The notes under the pieces are model-generated. The model did no database searches and was not told the origin of the DNA. It worked only from the letters and a program-made list of their open reading frames with translations. This document shows, one piece after another, positions 17,682 to 25,408 of a stretch of DNA of 64,000 bases. Source of the DNA: Thermococcaceae archaeon (GTDB lineage Archaea; Methanobacteriota_B; Thermococci; Thermococcales; Thermococcaceae). Both the position numbers and the translations under genes were made by a program. The stretch lies in the NCBI GenBank assembly GCA_030156945.1, contig JASGLT010000005.1, positions 1 through 64,000 of the forward strand, in the 5' to 3' direction. Numbering within the stretch: the stretch's first letter is position 1; every line of letters starts with the position of its first letter.

Positions 17682-19145
17682 ATGAGGGTGCTCATACTGG
17701 GAGGAGGCTCCTTGGGACGCTCAATCGCACAAGCACTAAGCAGCAGATTCGAGGTAGTGATTATTGAAAAAAATGAACTCAGGGCAAGTGCGCTTATGGA
17801 AGGCGGCTTCTCCGTGGTGCAGGGCGACTTTTCCTACACCGCAAGCCTCCTGAAAGCTGGCATCGACAAAGCCGACCTTGTTATCATAACCACGATGGAC
17901 GTTGATACGATCAAAAAGACCGTATACGTCATAAGAAGCAACAACAATGAAGTCCCCCTGATAACAGTTCTCCCCGATAACGTTGATCTTGATGAGCTCG
18001 TCTCTTCTATAGAGGAGGAGTTCAAAATAAAGGCCAGAATAGACTACGCAATAACACCAAAGGATGCCATAATGAACGCCGTGTTGAAAACTGTAGACTC
18101 GGTTGGTGAGAAGAAGAACGTAAACCAACTGATGAAGAAGCTGAGGGAGCTAAAGGAGCAGGGGGATGCCCTCCTGATCGTGGTTCACGATAACCCCGAT
18201 CCCGACTCAATAGCAAGTGCAGCCGCTTTAAAGACTATAGCCCAGACCATGGGCTTCAAAACCCAGATCGTGTATGGAGGAGAAATTACCCACCATGAGA
18301 ACAGGGCCTTCGTAAACCTGCTCGGTATAAACCTCTTGAGGGTTTCGAGGGGAAGCTACGAGCTCAAGAGAGTGCCATTCATAGCCCTCGTAGACTGCCA
18401 GCCCAACGGAAACCTGACTATCCTCGATGAGGAGGACTACGGCAAGATCCAAATAATCATCGACCACCACCAGATTCTTCAGCACCTCAAGGAAAGAATC
18501 CCGGAGGAGGCCTTCGTTGATATAAGGCCCGAGGTTCAGGCGGCCGCTTCCATCCTCACAGAGTACATAAGAAGCCTCAACATAGAACTCTCCCCCGAGC
18601 TCGCCACGGCCCTTTTCTATGGAATATACGTTGACACCAAGAAGTTCTCCCGTCTCGGCAGCACGGATATAAAGGCAATCGAGTTTTTAGGGAACAAAAT
18701 CAACTCGGAACTTCTCCAGAAGATAGAGTATCCCGATATAAGCACAGAAACCGCTGAGATACTCGCCAAGGCAATCATAAACAGAAAGGTCTACAAGAAC
18801 GTTGTCATATCAAACGTTGGATTCATAACGAACCGTGATGCCCTGGCAGAATCGGCAGACTTCCTCCTCAGGCTGGAAGGCATAAACACCGTCCTAGTTT
18901 TCGGGATAGTCGATGACAGGATAGAGATATCCGCGAGAACAAGGGACGTAAGGGTGAACATTGGGCAGGTTCTAAGAGATGCCTTCGGAGATATAGGAAG
19001 TGCCGGAGGTCATCCACAGGCAGGCGGTGCCAGAATCTCCCTCGGCATTTTCAAACTGGCCAAGGACAGAAACTCCCTCCTCCGCCTCGTGGAGGAAGCT
19101 ATAACAGAAAAGTTCCTGGAGGCTCTAAAAGTTAAGGAGGGATGA
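17682..19145 (+). CDS. TrkA-N (RCK) and DHH-DHHA1 fusion phosphoesterase
   Basis: About 487 residues from ATG 17682, which follows GGTGGGG; GTG 17673 is less likely. The N-terminal Rossmann domain starts MRVLILGGGSLG and would bind NAD or a nucleotide. From residue ~165 a DHH domain carries HDNPDPDSIAS and DHHQ, and the C-terminus has the DHHA1 glycine motif GGHPQAGGAR. Related proteins hydrolyse c-di-AMP or short oligonucleotides; the RCK-DHH fusion is consistent with cyclic-dinucleotide or potassium-linked signalling. Substrate not determined. Confidence 0.85.
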   Translation: MRVLILGGGSLGRSIAQALSSRFEVVIIEKNELRASALMEGGFSVVQGDFSYTASLLKAGIDKADLVIITTMDVDTIKKTVYVIRSNNNEVPLITVLPDNVDLDELVSSIEEEFKIKARIDYAITPKDAIMNAVLKTVDSVGEKKNVNQLMKKLRELKEQGDALLIVVHDNPDPDSIASAAALKTIAQTMGFKTQIVYGGEITHHENRAFVNLLGINLLRVSRGSYELKRVPFIALVDCQPNGNLTILDEEDYGKIQIIIDHHQILQHLKERIPEEAFVDIRPEVQAAASILTEYIRSLNIELSPELATALFYGIYVDTKKFSRLGSTDIKAIEFLGNKINSELLQKIEYPDISTETAEILAKAIINRKVYKNVVISNVGFITNRDALAESADFLLRLEGINTVLVFGIVDDRIEISARTRDVRVNIGQVLRDAFGDIGSAGGHPQAGGARISLGIFKLAKDRNSLLRLVEEAITEKFLEALKVKEG

Positions 19146-19355
19146 TCACCCCTCCTTGGCCTTAACGAGAATTATGTCTCCTATGGCGGTTACCCTGTCG
19201 TAGGGCACTCCAACTTTTTCTCCAGGGAGTCCAAGGGCCAGAACCCTGCCCTTTCCACTCTCGATCTCAATAAGAACCTCATCAACGTAACCCACGTAGT
19301 TGCCCTTTGTGTTGTAAATCTGCTTCCCGTATAGCTTTGAAAGCCTCATCACCAT
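19146..19355 (-). CDS. PRC-barrel domain protein (CdpB-like candidate)
   Basis: About 69 residues forming a single PRC barrel (KLYGKQIYNTKGNYVGYVDEV and GVPYDRVTAIGD). Small PRC-barrel proteins of euryarchaea, CdpB1/CdpB2, join the FtsZ-based division machinery; an ftsZ gene is 19 kb away. Whether this is CdpB or another PRC protein needs a phylogeny. ATG 19355 is chosen with GGTGG upstream; ATG 19349 is an alternative. It abuts the stop of the TrkA-DHH gene on the opposite strand. Confidence 0.85.
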   Translation of the reverse strand: MVMRLSKLYGKQIYNTKGNYVGYVDEVLIEIESGKGRVLALGLPGEKVGVPYDRVTAIGDIILVKAKEG

Positions 19356-19414
19356 TTCAACCACCATAACTGCTTATCAGAGGACATATTTAAACGTTAC
19401 CTATCCCGGAACCC

Positions 19415-20050
19415 TCATCTAAGAACCCTTATCCTAACCCTGTCCCCATCTTTGAGCCCAAGTGTTTCTCTGAGGTTAACTGGAGCAATTATCTCAGCTA
19501 TCTTTGGCGGGTGTACGGTTCTTGATGGGATCACTATAGCCCCCTCAACGTCTCCAAGCTTTATCCTGTAGGCCTTTACGTCACCAAACGTTCTCCCATC
19601 CTTTACAAACCCCGGCAGCACCACAGGAGAAACGTCAGAAATCGCATCGAAAACTGTCTTGGGGAAGATAACTCTGACGTTGAGGGTTCCGGGGTAAGGA
19701 TCAAACCCGAGGTATTCCCTGATAAGTGGGGCGTACTGCTTTACGTAATAAGCCCCCTCACCGAGTCCCGAGATGACCTCCCCAACGATAAGCCCCCTGG
19801 ATACGGACTCAGAGATTTCATCACATATCCTCTCAAGGAACTCCAAACCGTCCTCTGTTATGGAAACCAATGTCTTCTTTCCATCCCTATGTCTTTTGAT
19901 GAGGTTTTCCTGCTCCAGTTCATTAAGGAGCCTCATAACCGATTGGGGCGAGATGCCAAGCTCCTTCGCGAGGTCTCTCAGAGTAACGCGGATCCCTTCG
20001 AAAGCAGCCCCCCTCTTTCCAAGGCTGAGCAGCAGCTCAAGCTTTTTCAT
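19415..20050 (-). CDS. ribK: CTP-dependent riboflavin kinase fused to winged-helix regulator (RbkR)
   Basis: About 211 residues from ATG 20050. The N-terminal ~90 residues are a winged helix ([23 protein letters not shown]); residues ~95-211 are the archaeal riboflavin kinase ([31 protein letters not shown] and [17 protein letters not shown]). It phosphorylates riboflavin with CTP to give FMN. The fused HTH is known as RbkR, a repressor/activator of riboflavin genes in several archaea. A guide RNA locus lies in its upstream region. Confidence 0.93.
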   Translation of the reverse strand: MKKLELLLSLGKRGAAFEGIRVTLRDLAKELGISPQSVMRLLNELEQENLIKRHRDGKKTLVSITEDGLEFLERICDEISESVSRGLIVGEVISGLGEGAYYVKQYAPLIREYLGFDPYPGTLNVRVIFPKTVFDAISDVSPVVLPGFVKDGRTFGDVKAYRIKLGDVEGAIVIPSRTVHPPKIAEIIAPVNLRETLGLKDGDRVRIRVLR

Positions 20051-20165
20051 TGCAACCACTTCCCTCAGATCACCATGTACTTTCCCAATAATCCAGCATC
20101 CCCCACTTAAATAAACCTTTCTGGGCAGGAGGAAGGCTCACCCCCCTACCAGCAGAATGGACCCC

Positions 20166-20318
20166 TGTGGGCCCGACCGATCCCCCACCTTCATAGAATG
20201 CCAGCGGCACCCTCGGGCAGTCCGGAGGGCGGGCCCTGTACGCCCGGCATCGTCTGCCTCCTTCACGGGCGGCCATATACCCCCTCCAGGGCACGGGCCA
20301 CCGGGCGCGACCGTCGGC
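20166..20318 (-). ncRNA. Tandem H/ACA guide RNA (two motifs)
   Basis: GC-rich gap between riboflavin kinase and SAM synthetase. Minus strand, motif A: 8-bp lower stem GCGCCCGG/CCGGGCGU (20301-20308 with 20240-20247) followed directly by ACA (20239-20237); upper stem UGCC/GGCA and a 7-nt 3' pocket give 15 nt to ACA. Motif B starts at the next base: GGGCCCG/CGGGCCC (20230-20236 with 20069+100 to 20175) followed by ACA (20168-20166). A TATA element CTTTAAAG (about 20340-20347) predicts a start near 20318, ten bases before motif A. Predicted motif A target CAUCGUC-UN-CGGGCCA. Motif B's upper stem is less clear. The architecture copies that of the 14.6 kb locus. Confidence 0.62.
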
Positions 20319-20459
20319 GAATATTATTCGGCCCGTGCTTTAAAGGTTTCGAAGTTTCGACCTTTTAATAACTCTCAGGAATATCATTCCCCGGCTTTCA
20401 TGCCGAAAATTATATAAACGGATGGACAGACCAGTTCACACGTCCAGGAGGTGACGCTC

Positions 20460-21677
20460 ATGGTGGAAAAGGTTAGGAACATCGTTGTTGAGGAGCTCGT
20501 CAGAACTCCCGTGGAAATGCAGAGGGTTGAGCTCGTTGAGAGGAAGGGTATTGGGCACCCGGACAGCATAGCGGATGGTATAGCCGAGGCAGTGAGCAGG
20601 GCACTCAGCAGGGAGTACATAAAGCGCTACGGGATAATACTCCACCACAACACTGACCAGGTCGAGGTCGTTGGAGGAAGGGCCTACCCTCAGTTCGGCG
20701 GCGGGGAGGTCATCAGACCAATATACATCCTCCTCTCGGGAAGGGCCGTTGAGATGGTAGACAGGGAGTTTTTCCCAGTTCACGAGGTGGCAATAAAGGC
20801 TGCAAAGGACTACCTAAGAAAGGCCGTAAGGCATTTGGACCTCGAGAACCACGTTATAATAGACTCGCGCATCGGGCAGGGAAGTGTTGACCTCGTTGGA
20901 GTTTTCAACAAGGCCAAGGAAAACCCGATCCCCCTTGCCAACGACACTTCCTTCGGCGTGGGCTACGCTCCCCTCAGCGAAACCGAGAGGATAGTGCTTG
21001 AGACCGAAAAGTACCTCAACAGTGACGAGTTCAAGAAGAAGTGCCCTGCAGTTGGAGAGGACATCAAGGTAATGGGTCTCAGAAAGGGAGACGAGATTGA
21101 CCTCACGATAGCTGCCGCCATAGTGGACAGCGAGGTAAGCAATCCCGACGACTACATGGCGGTTAAGGAGGAGATATACGCGGCCGCCAGGGAGATCGTT
21201 GAATCACACACCCAGAGGCCCACCAAGATATACGTGAACACCGCCGACGATCCAGAGAAGGGTATCTACTACATAACCGTCACCGGAACGAGTGCGGAAG
21301 CCGGAGATGACGGCTCAGTCGGAAGGGGCAACAGGGTAAATGGCCTCATTACCCCCAACAGGCACATGAGCATGGAGGCCGCCGCTGGCAAAAACCCCGT
21401 AAGCCACGTCGGGAAGATATACAACATTCTCTCAATGCTCATAGCTAACGACATAGCTGAGAAGGTTGAGGGAGTTGAAGAGGTCTACGTCAGGATACTC
21501 AGCCAGATAGGCAAGCCCATTGACGAACCGCTCGTCGCGAGCATACAGGTCATCCCGAAGAAGGGCTACTCCCTTGACATCATCGAAAGACCCGCATACG
21601 AGATTGCCGACGAGTGGCTGGAGAACATAACAAGCATCCAGAAAATGATACTGGAGGATAAGGTGAACGTTTTCTGA
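20460..21677 (+). CDS. mat: Archaeal S-adenosylmethionine synthetase
   Basis: About 405 residues, full length for the archaeal MAT family, which is distinct from bacterial MetK. Diagnostic segments: [14 protein letters not shown] near the N-terminus, [12 protein letters not shown] and the glycine-rich [16 protein letters not shown]. It makes SAM from ATP and methionine. ATG 20460 follows GGAGGTGACG; a strong TATA box ATTATATAAAC is at 20409-20418. Stands alone in the operon map. Confidence 0.96.
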   Translation: MVEKVRNIVVEELVRTPVEMQRVELVERKGIGHPDSIADGIAEAVSRALSREYIKRYGIILHHNTDQVEVVGGRAYPQFGGGEVIRPIYILLSGRAVEMVDREFFPVHEVAIKAAKDYLRKAVRHLDLENHVIIDSRIGQGSVDLVGVFNKAKENPIPLANDTSFGVGYAPLSETERIVLETEKYLNSDEFKKKCPAVGEDIKVMGLRKGDEIDLTIAAAIVDSEVSNPDDYMAVKEEIYAAAREIVESHTQRPTKIYVNTADDPEKGIYYITVTGTSAEAGDDGSVGRGNRVNGLITPNRHMSMEAAAGKNPVSHVGKIYNILSMLIANDIAEKVEGVEEVYVRILSQIGKPIDEPLVASIQVIPKKGYSLDIIERPAYEIADEWLENITSIQKMILEDKVNVF

Positions 21678-21695
21678 CTTTTAAAATTTTTAAAA

Positions 21696-21902
21696 TCATC
21701 CAGCCTGTTTTATGGCCCTCAGAAGCCTTGCCTCCTCCGCCATTACCGCAAGCTTTTCCCTTTTAACCTTGGCAAGCTGAAGGGCGACCTGCTTTTTCTG
21801 CTTGGCCAGCCTCATTAGTCTGGCCTCTTCCCTGATTATTGCATACTTTCTTAGTTTTACAACCTCAAGGCGCTTCGAAAGGATGGACTTTATCCGCTCC
21901 AT
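21696..21902 (-). CDS. Small basic coiled-coil protein, unknown function
   Basis: 68 residues, rich in Lys, Arg, Glu and Ala, almost entirely predicted helix with heptad-like spacing (EEARLMRLAKQKKQVALQLA). No cysteine, no membrane segment. A minus-strand TATA (CTTATAAGG) near 21938-21946 and GGTGATTCC before the ATG support a real gene. It converges with the SAM synthetase gene 18 bases away. Function unknown; a nucleic-acid or protein-binding helix hairpin is possible. Confidence 0.6.
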   Translation of the reverse strand: MERIKSILSKRLEVVKLRKYAIIREEARLMRLAKQKKQVALQLAKVKREKLAVMAEEARLLRAIKQAG

Positions 21903-22029
21903 GCCGGAATCACCCGGATATGCTTAGGATGTTCTCCCTTATAAGTATTTCGATGAATGCCAACAACTAATTCGACGATTGACTAAAAAAGTTCTTAAAC
22001 TCGGTTGAGAAGCTATTTGGGGGAGGAAC

Positions 22030-22671
22030 ATGAGGGTGCTTGCCATAACGGACATCCACGGTAAACTCGAGGCAGTCCACAGACTTCTGAAAACCTTGGA
22101 ACATGGCGATTTCGATGGGATTTTTATAGCCGGAGACATAACCCATTTTAGCGGCGCGGATGTCGCCCTAAAGGTCCTTGAGCCGCTTCTAAAGACCGAG
22201 AAACCCATAGTGGCAGTCCATGGCAACTGCGACGGCAGGGACGTGCCGGAGCTCTTAGAAAAGCTCGGAATATGGGCCCACGACAGAAGGATTGAGGTCA
22301 ACGGGATGGGAGTGGTTGGCATAGGGGGCTCAAACATAACCCCCTTCAGAACGATCTGGGAGCTCACGGAGAAAGAAATTCACTGGATTCTCGAGCGAAA
22401 CTGGAGGGAAGGCGACATAATTCTCTCCCACGTGCCGCCATACAACACCTCCGCGGACAGAGTTTATTCAGGCCATCACGTTGGCAGCAGGGCTCTAAGA
22501 GAATTCATAGAGGAAAACGAGCCGCCACTGGTGATTACAGGTCACATACACGAGGCAAGGAGCATAGACAGGATAGGCGATGCCCTCATTGTGAACCCCG
22601 GTCCCCTCTTCAGGGGCTATTACAGCATAGTCGACCTTAGGGAGAGAAAAGCGCATCTTCTGGAGCTCTGA
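22030..22671 (+). CDS. Calcineurin-like metallophosphoesterase
   Basis: 213 residues with the full metallophosphoesterase motif set: TDIHGK (D-x-H), AGDITH (GDxxx), HGNCD (GNH-type, here GNC), SHVPPYN and GHIHEARS. Two divalent metals are expected. The family covers phosphodiesterases of the YfcE/MJ0936 type, cytoplasmic, substrate uncertain. GGGGGAGG precedes the ATG. A tandem pair with the prolyl oligopeptidase 50 bases later, though that gene has its own TATA-like sequence. Confidence 0.9.
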   Translation: MRVLAITDIHGKLEAVHRLLKTLEHGDFDGIFIAGDITHFSGADVALKVLEPLLKTEKPIVAVHGNCDGRDVPELLEKLGIWAHDRRIEVNGMGVVGIGGSNITPFRTIWELTEKEIHWILERNWREGDIILSHVPPYNTSADRVYSGHHVGSRALREFIEENEPPLVITGHIHEARSIDRIGDALIVNPGPLFRGYYSIVDLRERKAHLLEL

Positions 22672-22723
22672 AGCTGAGAAAACCTTTTATTTATTCCAGT
22701 ACAACGTTAAGATGGTGATTTAC

Positions 22724-24574
22724 ATGGAAGACCCGTATCTGTGGATGGAAAACCTCCAAGATGAGAGGGTTCTGAAGCTCGTTGAAGAGGAAAACAAACG
22801 CTTCCGCGAATTCGTTGGAGAAATTAGCGAGAAACTGTTCCCAGAGGTCTGGGAGTTGTACTCCATCCCAACAATAGGTGGAGTAAAGCTCACCGAAAGG
22901 GGAATCATAGCAATGTACCGCGAAAGGGATAGGCAGGTCATAAGGTGGCTCGGTGGTGAGGTTATAGTCGACTCAAAGGAACTCGAAGAGGAAGTCGGTG
23001 ACCAGGTGCTGCTCCAGGGGTTCACGGCCGATAAATCTGGAAAAAAGCTCGCATACAGCTTCTCCATCGGAGGTGCTGACGAGGGAGTTACCAGGATAAT
23101 CGACCTCGAAAGTGGAGAGCTAATAGACGAGCTAAAGCCTTCCGTCTGGAACGTGACCTTCCTTGGGGACGGATACTACTTTTCGCGCTTCTACCGGCAC
23201 GGCGAGACCCCCGATGGAGTAAAAGCGCCGGCAGTGAGGCTCTTCTGGAAGGACAAAAATGGGGAAAAATTAGTATTCGGAGAAGGTTTCGGCTCGGGCT
23301 ACTTTATGGGGCTTAGGAAAAGCACAGACGGGAAGTGGGCAATGCTCACCGTTACCTTCGGCTGGAACAAAGCCGATATCTACATTGGGCCGATTGACGC
23401 TCCAGACCTATGGCAAAAGGTCTACTCTGCAGAGGTCCCTGCAGAACCTATAGACGTGGTCAACGGCAGACTGTACATCCTCACGAGGGAGGGAAAAGGC
23501 CTTGGAAAGGTCGTTGCCATAGAAGGGGAGAAGACCAAGGAGGTTGTTCCCGAGGGGGAGTTCCCGCTCGAATGGGCAGTAATCGTGGGAGACAAAATCC
23601 TGGCCGGCAGACTCGTCCACGCGAGCCACAGACTTGAGCTCTACACACTCGAAGGAGAAAAATTGAGCGAATTTGGCTTTGAACTCCCCGGAAGCGTTTA
23701 CCCTCTCGATTCTAATGGGAAGAAGGTTCTCCTCCGCTACGAGAGCTTTACAGTCCCCTACAGGCTCTACGAGTTCGACGGAGAGCTGAAGCTTATTGAG
23801 AAGCAGGAGGTCGAAGGCGAATTTACAGTTGAAGAGGACTTCGCAACGTCAAAGGACGGGACAAAGATTCACTACTTCCACGTCAAGGGTGAGAAAGACG
23901 AGAAGAAGGTCTGGGTTTTTGGCTACGGCGGCTTCAACATCTCCCTGACCCCACGATTCTTCCCGCAGGCGATTCCGTTCATCAGGCGCGGCGGAACCTT
24001 CGCCATGGCCAACCTGCGTGGGGGTAGTGAATACGGCGAAGAGTGGCACAGGGCAGGGATGAGGGAGAACAAGCAGAACGTCTTCGATGACTTCATAGCG
24101 GTTCTGGAAAAGCTAAAGAAAGATGGCTACAAGGTTGCCGCATGGGGAAGGAGCAACGGCGGGCTTTTGGTATCAGCCACGCTCACGCAGAGGCCGGACG
24201 TTATGGATGCGGCCCTAATCGGCTACCCCGTTATCGACATGATGCGCTTCCACAAACTCTACATCGGCAGTGTCTGGATTCCAGAATACGGAAATCCGGA
24301 CGACCCAAATGACCGGGAGTTCCTGCTGAAGTACTCTCCCTACCACAACGTTGACCCTAACAAGAAGTATCCCCCAACGCTCATCTACACGGGTCTGCAC
24401 GACGATAGGGTTCACCCGGCACACGCCCTCAAGTTCTTCATGAAGCTGAAAGAAATAGGCGCGCCGGTTTACCTCCGCGTCGAGACTAAGAGCGGTCACA
24501 TGGGGGCTTCACCTGAGACCAGAGCCAAAGAGCTAACGGATCTCCTCGCATTCGTCCTCAGGACCCTTTCCTGA
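22724..24574 (+). CDS. Prolyl oligopeptidase (S9A)
   Basis: About 616 residues from ATG 22724 (MEDPYLWMEN), which follows GGTGATT; an upstream GTG/ATG adds four residues. An N-terminal beta-propeller is followed by an alpha/beta hydrolase domain with catalytic Ser in GRSNGG (~477), Asp in GLHDDRVHP (~559) and His in SGHMG (~592). Cleaves short peptides after proline. No signal peptide, so cytoplasmic, probably serving peptide fermentation. Slightly shorter than mammalian enzymes, as usual in Thermococcales. Confidence 0.94.
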   Translation: MEDPYLWMENLQDERVLKLVEEENKRFREFVGEISEKLFPEVWELYSIPTIGGVKLTERGIIAMYRERDRQVIRWLGGEVIVDSKELEEEVGDQVLLQGFTADKSGKKLAYSFSIGGADEGVTRIIDLESGELIDELKPSVWNVTFLGDGYYFSRFYRHGETPDGVKAPAVRLFWKDKNGEKLVFGEGFGSGYFMGLRKSTDGKWAMLTVTFGWNKADIYIGPIDAPDLWQKVYSAEVPAEPIDVVNGRLYILTREGKGLGKVVAIEGEKTKEVVPEGEFPLEWAVIVGDKILAGRLVHASHRLELYTLEGEKLSEFGFELPGSVYPLDSNGKKVLLRYESFTVPYRLYEFDGELKLIEKQEVEGEFTVEEDFATSKDGTKIHYFHVKGEKDEKKVWVFGYGGFNISLTPRFFPQAIPFIRRGGTFAMANLRGGSEYGEEWHRAGMRENKQNVFDDFIAVLEKLKKDGYKVAAWGRSNGGLLVSATLTQRPDVMDAALIGYPVIDMMRFHKLYIGSVWIPEYGNPDDPNDREFLLKYSPYHNVDPNKKYPPTLIYTGLHDDRVHPAHALKFFMKLKEIGAPVYLRVETKSGHMGASPETRAKELTDLLAFVLRTLS

Positions 24575-24676
24575 GATCCTCTCCATTCTTTACATTCCCC
24601 CAAGGTAACTCTTAAAATGGGGGTCTCCTTACAAAAAGTTATTAACTTTTGGTGCCAAATTCTAGCAGGGGTCATT

Positions 24677-25408
24677 ATGGAAACCTTTCAAGCTGCCGCA
24701 AGAATATCAACAGGCGTGGAAGGATTAGACAGGATGCTGAACGGCGGACTCATACCAGGGAGGAGCTACCTGGTGAAAGGTGCCCCCGGGACCGGGAAGA
24801 CCACTCTCGCGATGCACTTTGCCATGGCCGGCGTTTCAAACGGAGAGAACGTTCTTTTTGTGACGCTGGAGGAACCCCTCGATAACCTTCGCGCCGACAT
24901 GCTGAAGCTGGGCTTCAACGTAGACGATCCCCGCCTTGAGATAATTGATGCCACCCCAGCATCCGACAACTACGTTCTGCTTGAAGACTATTTTGAGTCA
25001 TTTGCCAAGAGCCTGGAAAGGCTCACCGACACAATAAAGCAGAGAATGGCAATAAAACGCTACTCCAGGATAGTGGTGGACCCCATAACCATCCTGAAAC
25101 TTGCCTCCGGAAACGAGATGGACTACAGAAAGTCGTTCCTCTCCTTCGTAAAGAGCATGATGAAAATGAAGGTCACCGTTCTACTAACCTCCGAACTCCA
25201 GAGAACCGATGTTGAGGAGTACATAGTGGGGGGCATAATTGAGCTCAGGAACTTTGAAATCGACGGATTTATGGTGAGAGGTATCAAAATAACCAAGTTC
25301 CGGGGGAGCGACTTTGACAAAGCCTTAAGACCCTACGAAATCTCCGACAGGGGCATAGTTGTCTACACCGACAAGGTCGTCAATCCCGCGAAGTCCCTTC
25401 CCCTATGA
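24677..25408 (+). CDS. RAD55/KaiC-like RecA-superfamily ATPase
   Basis: 243 residues from ATG 24677. Walker A is GAPGTGKTT (~35) and Walker B SRIVVDPITIL (~140). It opens with ISTGVEGLDRMLNGGLIPG, typical of the RAD55/KaiC single-domain family. Such proteins are signal-transduction or gas-vesicle/archaellum-type ATPases rather than true recombinases; the target is unknown. The 3' end overlaps the convergent Lhr helicase gene by 29 bases. Longer in-frame extension to 24617 lies over the TATA region and is rejected. Confidence 0.85.
   Translation: METFQAAARISTGVEGLDRMLNGGLIPGRSYLVKGAPGTGKTTLAMHFAMAGVSNGENVLFVTLEEPLDNLRADMLKLGFNVDDPRLEIIDATPASDNYVLLEDYFESFAKSLERLTDTIKQRMAIKRYSRIVVDPITILKLASGNEMDYRKSFLSFVKSMMKMKVTVLLTSELQRTDVEEYIVGGIIELRNFEIDGFMVRGIKITKFRGSDFDKALRPYEISDRGIVVYTDKVVNPAKSLPL

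Noticed and set aside
20166-20318. RNase P RNA or SRP 7S RNA in the GC-rich gap
   Set aside because: The conserved GAGGAAAGUCC and ACAGAA blocks of RNase P and the GGAAGG/AGCA core of SRP RNA are missing; ACA boxes after stems fit H/ACA better.
20102-20345. Plus-strand transcript from the TTAAATAAAC element at ~20105
   Set aside because: A 9-bp hairpin (GCACGGGCC/GGCCCGTGC) at its far end would fit a plus RNA, but the two stem-ACA junctions exist only on the minus strand. Kept as an alternative, not listed.
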